A stretch of DNA of 64,000 bases, taken from the NCBI RefSeq assembly GCF_002150765.1, contig NZ_MUYM01000015.1, positions 1-64,000 of the forward strand, read 5' to 3'. Positions 7,721 to 15,895 of this stretch are shown here, one piece after another. A program made the translations under genes and the position numbers. Numbering within the stretch: position 1 is the first letter of the stretch; each line of letters begins with the position of its first letter. Below the pieces are notes generated by a model. That model saw nothing but the letters and a program-made list of their open reading frames with translations. It was not told the origin of the DNA and did not search any database. Source of the stretch: Lentzea kentuckyensis. Lineage in GTDB: Bacteria > Actinomycetota > Actinomycetes > Mycobacteriales > Pseudonocardiaceae.

Positions 7721-8556
7721 CGTTCCTCCAGCGCCCGCAGGCCGGTGGTCAGCACGCGGCCGCGCAACGTCGTGTCCAGGGACGGATCCGCCAGCACGTC
7801 CCGCACGAACTGGCCGCGCACGGTCCGTTCCGCGGCGACGGAATCGAAGTCCAGCAAGGGGAACGTCTCCGAGCGCTCGGCCAGCAGCCCGAGCGACCGC
7901 GACGCCGACACGTCGAACACCTCGCGGGTCACCGTGCCGTCGTCGTGCACCGTGCACAGCACCGCCCCGCGCTCGCCGGTCTCGTCCGCGGTCAGCGGAT
8001 CGGGGTTGCCGGGGAAGGTGTAGCGAACGGCGTGCTCCGGCGTGTGCACGTGCCCCAGGAACGCGTGGTCCAGCCCGGTGATCGCGACGTCCTCCGGCGC
8101 GGAACCGTGGCACAGGGCCAGATTGACCCCGCCGCGGTTCACCGCGAAGCCGTCCAGGAAGTCCCGCGCCGGGCCGGGCCCCACGTGCGCGGCGCCCCAC
8201 AGCGTGACGCCGTCGACGAGTTCCACGGGCGTCAACGACTCCGAGGAGAACACGTGCACGTTCGGCGTCCAGTCCACCTGCTGGTAAACCGACTGCGGCC
8301 CGTACCAGTCGTCGTTGCCCGGCACCAGGAACACCGGTAGCGAGCAGTCGAACGTCGACTGCAGGAACGAGGCAGTGGACGGGGCGCAGCGATCGTGCTC
8401 GTACAGGTCGCCGGCGCAGAGCACCGCGTCGGCGTTCGATTCCTGTGCGAGGTCCACGATGCGGCCCAGCGTGTCGCGCAACGCCTGACGTCGCGCGGGA
8501 CCCGCGCTGGAGAAGCGCGTGTCCAGGTGCAGGTCCGCGAACAGCAGCAGTTTCAC
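7717..8556 (-). CDS. SbcD/YhaO-like metallophosphoesterase
   Basis: A 279-residue calcineurin-type phosphoesterase, predicted nuclease subunit of the adjacent ATPase (Mre11/SbcD role). Metal-site motifs in order: 'LFADLHLDTR' (DxH), 'DAVLCAGDLYEH' (GD), 'FLVPGNDDWYG', 'LALCHGSAP' and 'FLGHVHTPEH' (GHxH). In SbcD/Mre11 the third motif is GNHD with a catalytic His; here it is GNDD, so the catalytic mechanism may differ. GTG 8556 is placed where the first beta-strand begins. The stop overlaps the YhaN-like start by 4 bp. Confidence 0.85.
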   Translation of the reverse strand: MKLLLFADLHLDTRFSSAGPARRQALRDTLGRIVDLAQESNADAVLCAGDLYEHDRCAPSTASFLQSTFDCSLPVFLVPGNDDWYGPQSVYQQVDWTPNVHVFSSESLTPVELVDGVTLWGAAHVGPGPARDFLDGFAVNRGGVNLALCHGSAPEDVAITGLDHAFLGHVHTPEHAVRYTFPGNPDPLTADETGERGAVLCTVHDDGTVTREVFDVSASRSLGLLAERSETFPLLDFDSVAAERTVRGQFVRDVLADPSLDTTLRGRVLTTGLRALEER

Positions 8557-8564
8557 CGGTGCCT

Positions 8565-8951
8565 TCAGGTGAGGTCTATGTTGCCGGACAGGGTCAGGGT
8601 CGGTTGCAGGGCCTCGACGACCGAAGCCGTGTCGTCGTGCCAGCCGCGCAGTTCCGCGACGGTCGGGGTGAGCTCGTAGCCGTGGTGCCGGATCGCGCGG
8701 CTCAGTGCGTGCCACAGCTGGGAAGCGTCGTGTGCCACGTCAGCGTCCACATGAGACGGAAGGTTGATCAGCAGGGCCCGCACGGGCTGATCGGTGTTGT
8801 CGGCGCCGCACGCACGGGCGACCGAACGTTCCACCGCCGTGCGCAACAACTCGGCGCAGCACCGGATCCGCACGCCGTCGAGCTGTTCGGGGCGCGCCAG
8901 CAGGTTCGCCACGCAGGTCAAGCGGTCCTGCACGTCCGAGGGGAGGTTCAT
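8565..8951 (-). CDS. Small helical protein of the ATPase/nuclease operon
   Basis: A 128-residue protein of unrecognised family between the RecF-like ATPase and the phosphoesterase. It looks alpha-helical ('VQDRLTCVANLLARPEQL', 'QLWHALSRAIRHHGYEL') with three or four cysteines and no enzyme motif. ATG 8951 overlaps the upstream stop (ATGA, 8948-8951), and the next gene starts 8 bp after its stop. Coupling on both sides suggests it is a stoichiometric part of the complex, for example an adaptor. That is inference. Confidence 0.6.
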   Translation of the reverse strand: MNLPSDVQDRLTCVANLLARPEQLDGVRIRCCAELLRTAVERSVARACGADNTDQPVRALLINLPSHVDADVAHDASQLWHALSRAIRHHGYELTPTVAELRGWHDDTASVVEALQPTLTLSGNIDLT

Positions 8952-11350
8952 CGCTGCAGCCACCCCGCGAGCAGTTCGGTGTCGCGGATCAGCACGTCCA
9001 GGTCACCGCTGTCGCCACCGATGCGGCACGCGTGCAGCAGGTCGACCGCCCACGACCCGACGACGTCCTCCAGATGCGGCAACAGCTTGCCCGGCTCCGC
9101 GAGGTCGTCGAGCACCGCCAGCGCGATCTTCTGCCTGGTCGTCAGGGCGCACTCCAGCACGCGTTCGACCTCGGCGTGCGGCACGCCGCGGCCGAGCCGT
9201 TCGCGGCGGAAGCGCGCGTGCGACGCCACCTCCAGGGCCGTCCGGCAGCACGACGCCACCAGTTCGGCTCGCAGGGCTTCCGGCAGGTCCTCGTCGGTGC
9301 GCATCGCACGGGCGTCGTTCAGGCACCGGCCAACGGGATCGTCGGACATCCGCACCTGCACGACCGACTCCTCGCCACGGCAGACCTCCCAGACCGTCGC
9401 GCTCAACCGCAACCGCCGCAACGCCTCCACCAGCCGTTCGTCGTGGGTGAAGACCACGACCTGACGGGTGAGGCCGACGTCGGCGAGGACCTGTGCGAGT
9501 CCATCCACTTTGGACGGGTCCATCGCCTGCACCGGGTCGTCGATCACCACGAACCGGAACGGGCTCTCGTCCACCATCGCGCGCGGCAGGAACAGTGCGA
9601 GCCCCAGCGAATGCAGCTCGCCCTGGCTCATCACCGCGAGCGCCGAGTTCGAGACGCCGTCGACCGACACGTCCAGCTCGACGTTGCGGGTGTTGCCGAG
9701 TCGCACCGCGCCGAGGTCGACGTTGCTCTGCTGGCGCAGCCGCTGCCAGATCCGCTGTGACTCCTTGGCGAACGGCGCGATGCGTTCGGACCGCAGTGTC
9801 GCCGCGGTCCTGCGGATCCAGTTCTCCGCCTCGGTCACGTCGGCGAGCCCCTCGGCGTCCGCAAGCGCTTGCTGGGCCTGGGAGTGCCACTCGAACAACG
9901 CGAGCGCCATCGGCCGCCACACCAGGTCACGCCGGTCGATCTGCTCGCGCGCGACCGATTTCAGCTGGTCCACAGCCTGTATGAGGTCTGTGTACCGGTC
10001 GAACAACTCCTGCCGCAGCCGCACCGGGTCGTCGATCGAGGCGCAGTTCTCCCACGCCTGCCACGCCTGCAGCGCGGTCGTCGTGTCGAGCATGTCCTGC
10101 GCGTCCATCAGCACGTCCGGCACTGGTATGCACGAAGCTCGCGCGGCGGCCACGGCCACGTCCAGCCGGTCCGCGGCCTCGTGCAGTTCCGCAGCGGCCT
10201 TGGAGAGGTGCTCGGCGCGTTCCCTGGCCTTGGACAGCCACAGCCCGTCGAGCCGGCCGAGGTCGCACACCGGGCACGACTGGTTGCCGCCGGACTCCTG
10301 CAGCTGGATGGCGAGACGCAAGATCTCGCTGCACCTGAGGGAGTCCTGGGCGTTGTCCGTGGCCACCACGGTCACCGCGCCGAGTGCCAGGTCCAAGGTC
10401 TCGCGGACCCGGTCGATCTCGTCGTCCGGCGGCAGGGCGATGTCGACGATCTGGTGCAGCAGGCTGGTACCGCCGCCGACGTCCGCGCCGAGCGCGAGGT
10501 CCGCGATCGCGTCGAGGTCGGGGGAGCTGCTGCCGAGCAGTTCGGCGGCGCGGCGGGCGCGTTCGTCCGGGGACGCCGCCAGCTCCGCGCGCACGCGTTC
10601 GCGCCGGTCGTAGGGACGGGCGACGATCTCGGCGAGCCGTTTGCGGTGCTCGGCGAGCGACTGCTGGGCCTCGGTGATCGCTTCCAGGCCCAGGAAGCGG
10701 TGCATAGCCTCGTAGAGGTCCTCAGGTTGTGCATCGAGGACGGTGCCCAACTCGCTGTACGGCAGAAACGGCCGGTAGGTCTCCAACGCGTCGTGCCATC
10801 TGCGATCGTCGAACGGCTCGTCGTCCTGCGTCCACTCGCCCTGCGCCAGGTCTTCCTCCGGCGACCAGCGTCTTCGGATCGTCGTGCGGCCTGGGCGCGC
10901 GGCCTGGACGATGTCCAGCTCGACGGCGGTGCCTGCCTGATGCAGGTTGCGCCAGCCCTGCCGCCACACGTCGTGCCGCGCACGGGTCCAGCGGGCGTTG
11001 TAGCCGGTCAGCGCCAGTTCCGCGGCCTCGGCGAAGCTCGACTTGCCCGAGCCGTTGCGTCCGGTGACGACGGTCAGTCCGGGACCCGGTGCCAGCGGCA
11101 GTCGTGCCTGGGGACCGATGCCCCGGAAGCCGCGCACGCGGATCTCCGACACGAAGATCCCGTGTCCGGGTCCGTCCGTCCGTTCCTTCGGCGTCTCCTC
11201 CTGCGTGGGCACCCCGGCGAGCGCACTGTCCAACGCTGCTTCGCCTCGGCACGCCGCGAGCACCAGTTCCGCCGCACGTGGGGTGAGATCGTCTTTGGCC
11301 AGTCGCCCGGCCATCAGTTCGAGTAACCCGGCTTCACCCGCCACGGTCAC
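8948..11350 (-). CDS. RecF/SMC-like AAA ATPase with CxxC hook
   Basis: An 800-residue ABC-type ATPase. After ~70 residues it has 'IFVSEIRVRGFRGIG' and Walker A 'VTGRNGSGKSSFAEA'. Coiled-coil arms meet at 'CPVCDLG' near residues 358-364, resembling the Rad50 zinc hook. The distal head has 'MSQGELHSLGLALFLPRAM' (signature), Walker B 'FVVIDDPVQAMDP' and 'VVVFTHDERL'. About 180 further residues follow, rich in helices. GTG 11350 is chosen because a strong GGAGGA lies 5 nt upstream; a TTG at 11398 lacks one. It heads the operon with the 128-aa protein, phosphoesterase and YhaN-like ATPase. Confidence 0.85.
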   Translation of the reverse strand: MTVAGEAGLLELMAGRLAKDDLTPRAAELVLAACRGEAALDSALAGVPTQEETPKERTDGPGHGIFVSEIRVRGFRGIGPQARLPLAPGPGLTVVTGRNGSGKSSFAEAAELALTGYNARWTRARHDVWRQGWRNLHQAGTAVELDIVQAARPGRTTIRRRWSPEEDLAQGEWTQDDEPFDDRRWHDALETYRPFLPYSELGTVLDAQPEDLYEAMHRFLGLEAITEAQQSLAEHRKRLAEIVARPYDRRERVRAELAASPDERARRAAELLGSSSPDLDAIADLALGADVGGGTSLLHQIVDIALPPDDEIDRVRETLDLALGAVTVVATDNAQDSLRCSEILRLAIQLQESGGNQSCPVCDLGRLDGLWLSKARERAEHLSKAAAELHEAADRLDVAVAAARASCIPVPDVLMDAQDMLDTTTALQAWQAWENCASIDDPVRLRQELFDRYTDLIQAVDQLKSVAREQIDRRDLVWRPMALALFEWHSQAQQALADAEGLADVTEAENWIRRTAATLRSERIAPFAKESQRIWQRLRQQSNVDLGAVRLGNTRNVELDVSVDGVSNSALAVMSQGELHSLGLALFLPRAMVDESPFRFVVIDDPVQAMDPSKVDGLAQVLADVGLTRQVVVFTHDERLVEALRRLRLSATVWEVCRGEESVVQVRMSDDPVGRCLNDARAMRTDEDLPEALRAELVASCCRTALEVASHARFRRERLGRGVPHAEVERVLECALTTRQKIALAVLDDLAEPGKLLPHLEDVVGSWAVDLLHACRIGGDSGDLDVLIRDTELLAGWLQR

Positions 11351-11411
11351 ATTTCCTCCAGCTGCCACCACTCGATAGGGCGGCAACTTAGGCACCAAAT
11401 GAGACCTACTG

Positions 11412-11423
11412 GTGAGTACTCAC
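11412..11423. promoter_or_regulatory. 12-bp palindrome GTGAGTACTCAC
   Basis: Perfect palindrome 62 bp upstream of the ATPase operon start and between it and the I36-type gene, so placed to act as an operator for the minus-strand operon. The left part shares ACTGGTGAGTA with a site at 21141. Confidence 0.4.
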
Positions 11424-11469
11424 ACGATCGGGTGGTGTTACATAGGGTGACTAAAGTAGTCCGGGCTCG

Positions 11470-11826
11470 TTATGGCCCCCACACTTCCAGTCCCCTGATC
11501 ACGAAGTAGGCGTCCGGCACGTAGGTGCCGTGCCTGGGGTAGGTGGTGAACTCGGCCTCGGTCGAGCAGTTCTCGCGTTGGTAGACGGTCGCGTCCCTGC
11601 TCAGACGGTTGGCGAAGGACTTGCCGACGACGTTCAGCGGGATGCATTCGCCGGGGTTCGCGGTCTCCAGGTCGAGGCGCTGGACGGAGCCCGTGTAGTC
11701 CGGTCCCGTCCAGACGCAGAACTCGCCCTTGTCGCAGGTCTTGTCACTCTGTGCAACGGCGATCCCACTGGAGGCAACCGCCCCCGCGGTGATCACCAAG
11801 GCGGCGATGAGGCTCTTCGTCGACAT
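11470..11826 (-). CDS. Secreted peptidase inhibitor I36-type protein
   Basis: A 118-residue exported protein. Signal peptide at residues 1-26 ('LIAALVITAGAVASSGIAVA' then Gln). The mature part starts 'CDKGEFCVWTGPDYTGSVQ', matching the actinobacterial I36 peptidase-inhibitor pattern (Cys-rich, crystallin-like strand pairs), with further Cys in 'GECIPL' and 'ENCSTEAEF'. The mature length of ~90 residues is normal for the family. ATG 11826 is preceded by GGAGG. The family contains metalloprotease inhibitors, but many members are untested. Single gene with its own promoter region. Confidence 0.75.
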   Translation of the reverse strand: MSTKSLIAALVITAGAVASSGIAVAQSDKTCDKGEFCVWTGPDYTGSVQRLDLETANPGECIPLNVVGKSFANRLSRDATVYQRENCSTEAEFTTYPRHGTYVPDAYFVIRGLEVWGP

Positions 11827-11866
11827 GGGCGCACCTCCGTCGTCTTGGAGTGTGCGTCCGTTTGGG

Positions 11867-12676
11867 TCAATCGGCCAGACGATCTTGGAGCGCCTTGGCG
11901 TCGCGTGGGGCGTAGGCCTTCGCGTCGTTGTCGAAGTAGACGAACACGTCACCGTGCTTGCGCCACTTCCTGACCTTCTTCGCCCACATGTCGAGTCCCT
12001 CGTCGGTGTAGCCGCTGACGTACAGCTCGTCGTGGCCGTGCAGCCGGATGTAGACGAAGTCGCTGGTGACCTCTTCGATGAGCGGGTACTTGCCGGCGGC
12101 GTCCGCGACCACCAGTGCGATGTCGTGGCGCTTGAGGAGATCGATGAACTCCGGCGTGTTGTAGCTGTCGTGCCGGACCTCGAGGGCGTACCGCATCGGG
12201 CGTTCGGCGTCCGTGGTGGTGTGTGCCGGGTCCACGCGGTGGTCGTGGCGTTCGGCGATCTTCGCGGCCTCGGTGGTGGTGCGGGGGAGACCCTCGAAGA
12301 AGCCGGTGAGCAGGTCGGCGTCGAACTGAAGCGTGGGCGGGAGCTGCCAGAGGATCGGGCCGAGCTTCGGGCCCAGGGCGAGGACGCCGGACGCGAGGTA
12401 GTTCGCGAGGAGCTCGTTGCCGTCCTTGAGGCGCTTCATGTGCGTGATGAAGCGGCTGCCCTTGACGGCGAACTTGAAGTCCGCTGGTGTCTCCGCGGCC
12501 CACTTCTGGTAGCTGGACGGGCGCTGCAGCGAGTAGAAGGAGCCGTTGATCTCCACCGAGTTCAGCTGCTCGCTCAGGTAGGCCAGCTCGCGCTTCTGCG
12601 TGACGCCCCTGGGGTAGAACACGCCGCGCCAGGGTGGGTAGACCCATCCCGAAGTGCCGATCCTGACCTCGCCCAT
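11867..12676 (-). CDS. DUF72 (YecE-like) protein, copy 1
   Basis: A 269-residue TIM-barrel protein of the DUF72/YecE family, biochemical role unknown. Visible family landmarks: 'VRIGTSGWVYPPWRGVFYP' at the start, 'LNSVEINGSFYSLQRPSSY', 'FKFAVKGSRFITHMKRL', 'LGPILWQLPPTL', 'ALEVRHDSY', 'YIRLHGHDELY' and 'DVFVYFDND'. Compared with copy 2 (15104-15823) it has an insertion near 150-165 ('AERHDHRVDPAHTTTDAERP'). ATG 12676 is 14 bp from the divergent acetyltransferase start, so the two share a promoter region. Confidence 0.88.
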   Translation of the reverse strand: MGEVRIGTSGWVYPPWRGVFYPRGVTQKRELAYLSEQLNSVEINGSFYSLQRPSSYQKWAAETPADFKFAVKGSRFITHMKRLKDGNELLANYLASGVLALGPKLGPILWQLPPTLQFDADLLTGFFEGLPRTTTEAAKIAERHDHRVDPAHTTTDAERPMRYALEVRHDSYNTPEFIDLLKRHDIALVVADAAGKYPLIEEVTSDFVYIRLHGHDELYVSGYTDEGLDMWAKKVRKWRKHGDVFVYFDNDAKAYAPRDAKALQDRLAD

Positions 12677-12690
12677 GTGGTTATCGTGGC

Positions 12691-13440
12691 ATGGTGGACG
12701 CCTACCTACAGCGCATCGGTGCCTCTCGCTCGTCGTCGTTGGCGGAGCTGCACGAACGGCATCTGCTGAGCGTCCCGTTCGAGAACCTCGACACCCACAT
12801 GGACACCAGGATCGTGCTGGAGATCCCGTGGCTGTACGACAAGATCGTGGTGCGGCGGCGCGGCGGGTTCTGCTACGAGCTCAACGGGTTGTTCGCGGAG
12901 TTGTTGCGAGACTTGGGGTATCGCGTCGAGCTGCTGGCCGCGCGGGTGTTCAACGGCGAGACCTTCGGGCCGCCGTTCGACCATCTGGCGTTGCTGGTGG
13001 ACGGTGCGTGGCTGGTCGACGTCGGTTTCGGCGCTTTCTCGCTACATCCGCTGTCGTGGGCGTCGCGCGAGGACCAGCAGGACCCGTTCGGCGTGTTCCG
13101 GCTGGTCGATCACGGCGACGACGTGGACGTGATGATGGACGGCTCGCCCGCGTACCGGCTGGAACGGCGGCCGCGTTCGCTGGAGGAGTTCGTGCCGACC
13201 TGCTGGTGGCAGCAGACGGCGCCGGAGTCCGGTTTCCGCAAGGGCCCTCGTGCGACGCTGGCGCGGTTGGACGGGCGGATCACCGTGACGAACGAGAAGG
13301 TCGTGCTCACGAAGAACGGCCACAAGACCTCGACTCCCGTCGAGGATCCTGCGGCCGCTTTCCTTGAGCACTTTGCCATCAAATTCGAACAGAGTTATTT
13401 CCGGCAGAGCAACGCGTCCGGCGTTCTGCGCCAGTTGTAG
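12691..13440 (+). CDS. nat: Arylamine N-acetyltransferase
   Basis: A 249-residue NAT that transfers acetyl (or propionyl) from acyl-CoA to arylamines/hydrazines through a Cys-His-Asp triad. Cys61 lies in 'RRGGFCYELNG', His98 in 'PPFDHLALLV' and Asp110 in 'LVDVGFGAF'. 'VPFENLDTHM' near 28-37 is also diagnostic. It is slightly shorter than the usual 255-285 residues, and its last 15 codons overlap the convergent GH5 gene by 46 bp. ATG 12691 is close to the divergent DUF72 start. Confidence 0.9.
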   Translation: MVDAYLQRIGASRSSSLAELHERHLLSVPFENLDTHMDTRIVLEIPWLYDKIVVRRRGGFCYELNGLFAELLRDLGYRVELLAARVFNGETFGPPFDHLALLVDGAWLVDVGFGAFSLHPLSWASREDQQDPFGVFRLVDHGDDVDVMMDGSPAYRLERRPRSLEEFVPTCWWQQTAPESGFRKGPRATLARLDGRITVTNEKVVLTKNGHKTSTPVEDPAAAFLEHFAIKFEQSYFRQSNASGVLRQL

Positions 13441-15101
13441 GCGACGCCGGCGATGTGCTCGTCCTGCGCGCATTGGCCCTTGTAGTGCCCGTTGGCCCAG
13501 TCGCCGCCCTGGTCGGGCCGGTTGTCGCCGCGGTCGAACCACAGCACGCGCGAGCTGCTGCCGGTGGCGATCGGCGCGCAGATCAGCGTGAAGTTCGCAT
13601 AGCCGACAGCCGCGTTTCCGGGCGGGCACTGGAGTTTGGTGTAGCCGGCCGCCCAGTCGTTGGTCACGTACTGCTCGTTGGTGACCCTGGTGGTGTTGTT
13701 CCACTGTGGACTACTGACGCACAGACCGCGGTTGCCCGTGTGGCTGATGCCGACGAGCTTTTCGTTCTGCGGACACGATTCCTTGAGGAGCATGTTCCAC
13801 CGGGTTTCGCGCGGGATCTGACCGGTGCGGCCCGGAGCGTCGACGAGCCGGTTCCACGCGCCGGCGCGCCAGTCGTCGCCGTCGTTGACGCTGATGCGGT
13901 TTCCGTTGGCGTCCCAGCGCAACAACGCCCAGCTGTTGCCGGTCTTGTTGGTGTGGAAGCCGACCAGCGGCCAGTAGGCGAAGTCGGTGTCCTTGGCGAT
14001 CAGCTGGTCGACGAAGCGTTCGAACCAGGCCCGCGCCTTCTCGTTCGACTCGTCGATGCCGCCGACGCCGAACTCGCTGATCCACAGCGGTGCCGTGAAG
14101 TGCTTCTGCGCCTCGGTGATGTAGAACGCCTGACGCTGCAGGACGTCGGCGTGCTCCTGCGGCGACAGGTCCTGGTAGCGCGGGTCGCTCGTCTCGCCGA
14201 CCCCGGTGGCGCCGCTGTGGTTCGGCCCGGTGTAGCCGTAGAAGTGGGCGGAGTAGACGAGCTTTTCGGGGTTGGCCAGCGTGTGGCTCAGGAAGCGGGC
14301 CGGCTCCAGCGTCGGTCGGCCGTGCGCGAAACCGTCGACCGGGATGCCCGTCCAGTTGATGCCCTCGACGATGACGAGCAGGTCCGGCGCGGTCTGCTGG
14401 ATGCGATCCGCGGCCTGCTGCGACGCTTTGTGCCAGTCGTGGTCGTTGCCCCAGCCCCAGTTCGGGTCGTCCCAGACGTTGCGACGCACCTCGTTGTAGA
14501 GGTCGGCGCCCACGACGCGTTTGTTGGCCTTGTAGCGGTCGGTCATGAACGCCCAGTCATTGACCCACTGGTCCGTGCTCTGACTCGTGTTCCACCGCTC
14601 GTTGCCATCAACGCCGCAACACCACCTCGACGTCGTGGTGTGGTTGTTGAGGATGACGGCGAGGTTGTTGCGGGTCAGTTCGGCCACTACCGCGTCGTAG
14701 ATCTCCAACGGCCGTTTGCCGTTGAGCTGCGCGTCCTTCAGGCCGTTGACCGTGTTGCTGTCCTTGATCATCTGGTTGGAGAACGGCAGCCGGATGCTGT
14801 TGACGCCGATCTCCTTGAAGCCGTTGATGATCGTGGCCATGGTGGCGCGGTCGAGGCCCAGCGGGACCTGGTCGGCCTTCTCGCCGGCGTGGTGGTTGGC
14901 GGGGTCGTTGATGTCGCCGGAACCGTTCCAGGTGCCGCTCGCACCGTGCCAGTTGCCGGACTTGAGCTTGAAGCGGTCGCCGTTGGCGTCGACGATCCAC
15001 CGTCCGCGCGTGCTCAACGGGCCGGTCCAGGACGCCGGTTCCGCCTGCGCGGGAGCAACGAGACTCGCGGCCAGGAGCAGGGTGGCCGAGACGTGAGTCA
15101 T
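13395..15101 (-). CDS. Secreted glycoside hydrolase family 5 enzyme
   Basis: A 568-residue exported (beta/alpha)8 glycosidase, endoglucanase/mannanase-like. Signal peptide at residues 1-20 ('VSATLLLAASLVAPAQA'). Catalytic domain ~25-440: 'GVNSIRLPFSNQM', acid/base Glu in 'GADLYNEVRRN', 'YSAHFYGYTG', nucleophile Glu in 'LWISEFGVGG'. The last ~120 residues hold three Cys-containing repeats (SCPQNEKLVGIS..., QCPPGNAAVGYA..., QCAQDEHIAGVA...), probably a surface- or ligand-binding module. ATG 15101 lies 2 bp after the DUF72 copy 2 stop, so it is probably co-transcribed with it. The substrate cannot be read from sequence. Confidence 0.85.
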   Translation of the reverse strand: MTHVSATLLLAASLVAPAQAEPASWTGPLSTRGRWIVDANGDRFKLKSGNWHGASGTWNGSGDINDPANHHAGEKADQVPLGLDRATMATIINGFKEIGVNSIRLPFSNQMIKDSNTVNGLKDAQLNGKRPLEIYDAVVAELTRNNLAVILNNHTTTSRWCCGVDGNERWNTSQSTDQWVNDWAFMTDRYKANKRVVGADLYNEVRRNVWDDPNWGWGNDHDWHKASQQAADRIQQTAPDLLVIVEGINWTGIPVDGFAHGRPTLEPARFLSHTLANPEKLVYSAHFYGYTGPNHSGATGVGETSDPRYQDLSPQEHADVLQRQAFYITEAQKHFTAPLWISEFGVGGIDESNEKARAWFERFVDQLIAKDTDFAYWPLVGFHTNKTGNSWALLRWDANGNRISVNDGDDWRAGAWNRLVDAPGRTGQIPRETRWNMLLKESCPQNEKLVGISHTGNRGLCVSSPQWNNTTRVTNEQYVTNDWAAGYTKLQCPPGNAAVGYANFTLICAPIATGSSSRVLWFDRGDNRPDQGGDWANGHYKGQCAQDEHIAGVAYNWRRTPDALLCRK

Positions 15102-15103
15102 CT

Positions 15104-15823
15104 TCACGTATATGAAGTTATCGGCACGTCGAGGCGTCGCGCCAGCCCCTGGGCGTTGTCCGGCGCGGCACCTTTCATGGTGTTGTCGAAGTAGACGTAG
15201 GTGTCGCGGTCCCAGTCGCGGATCTTCTGTGCCCACTCGTCGAGCTGCTGGTCGTCGTAAGAGCTGATGTACAGCTCGTCGTGGCCGTGCAGGCGGACGT
15301 ACGCGAAGTCGGCGGTCACGGCCTCGATGCACGGAAACGTCGGTGCGTCCGACACGACGTGAGCGATGTTGTGCGCGCGCAGCAGGTCGAAGTAGCCGTC
15401 GCTGCGGAACGACTCGTGGCGCGGTTCGACGGCGTGCCGGCCTGGCGGAAGCGCCGCGAGGAAGTCTCTGAGGGTGGCGGGGTCGAACCGCAGGGTCGGC
15501 GGAAGTTGCCAGATGATCGGACCCTGCTTCGGCCCCAGTGCGAGCGAGTCGAGGAAGGTCTTGAGCGGATCCTCGATGTGCCGCAGACGTTTGATGTGCG
15601 TGACCAGCTTCGGGCCCTTGACGGCGAAGGTGAAGTCCGGCGGCGTCTCGGCTGCCCACTTGCGGTAGTTCGACGGTGGTTGGAGGCGGTAGAACGAGCT
15701 GTTGACCTCGATCGTGGTGACGTGCGAGGCGAGATGGCTGAGCCAGCGCCGTTGCGGGACGTTGCGGTAGAAGCCGTCGCGCCACTCCGGGTAGCGCCAG
15801 CCCGACGTACCGATCCTGATCAC
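15104..15823 (-). CDS. DUF72 (YecE-like) protein, copy 2
   Basis: A 239-residue paralogue of the 11867-12676 gene with the same landmarks: 'IGTSGWRYPEWRDGFYRN', 'EVNSSFYRLQPPSNYRKW', 'KGPKLVTHIKRL', 'GPIIWQLPPTLRFDP', 'HAVEPRHES', 'YVRLHGHDELYIS' and 'DTYVYFDNTMKGAAPDNA'. It lacks the insertion seen in copy 1, so it is the more canonical length. GTG 15823 immediately precedes the first strand. Its stop is 2 bp before the GH5 ATG, suggesting coupled expression with a secreted glycosidase. Function unknown. Confidence 0.88.
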   Translation of the reverse strand: MIRIGTSGWRYPEWRDGFYRNVPQRRWLSHLASHVTTIEVNSSFYRLQPPSNYRKWAAETPPDFTFAVKGPKLVTHIKRLRHIEDPLKTFLDSLALGPKQGPIIWQLPPTLRFDPATLRDFLAALPPGRHAVEPRHESFRSDGYFDLLRAHNIAHVVSDAPTFPCIEAVTADFAYVRLHGHDELYISSYDDQQLDEWAQKIRDWDRDTYVYFDNTMKGAAPDNAQGLARRLDVPITSYT

Positions 15824-15846
15824 GACGTCCGGGTAGCCGGGAGAGG

Positions 15847-15888
15847 CTGTAGCTACTCCGTAGCACTTTTGGAGGATTTGAGCTACAG
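15847..15888. promoter_or_regulatory. Operator-like inverted repeat upstream of vapB
   Basis: CTGTAGCT at 15847-15854 and AGCTACAG at 15881-15888 form perfect 8-bp arms separated by 26 bp, ending 7 bp before the antitoxin ATG. Toxin-antitoxin operons are usually autorepressed through such repeats. A GGAGGA at 15871-15876 lies too far from the ATG to be its ribosome-binding site. Confidence 0.6.
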
Positions 15889-15895
15889 TGCTGGT

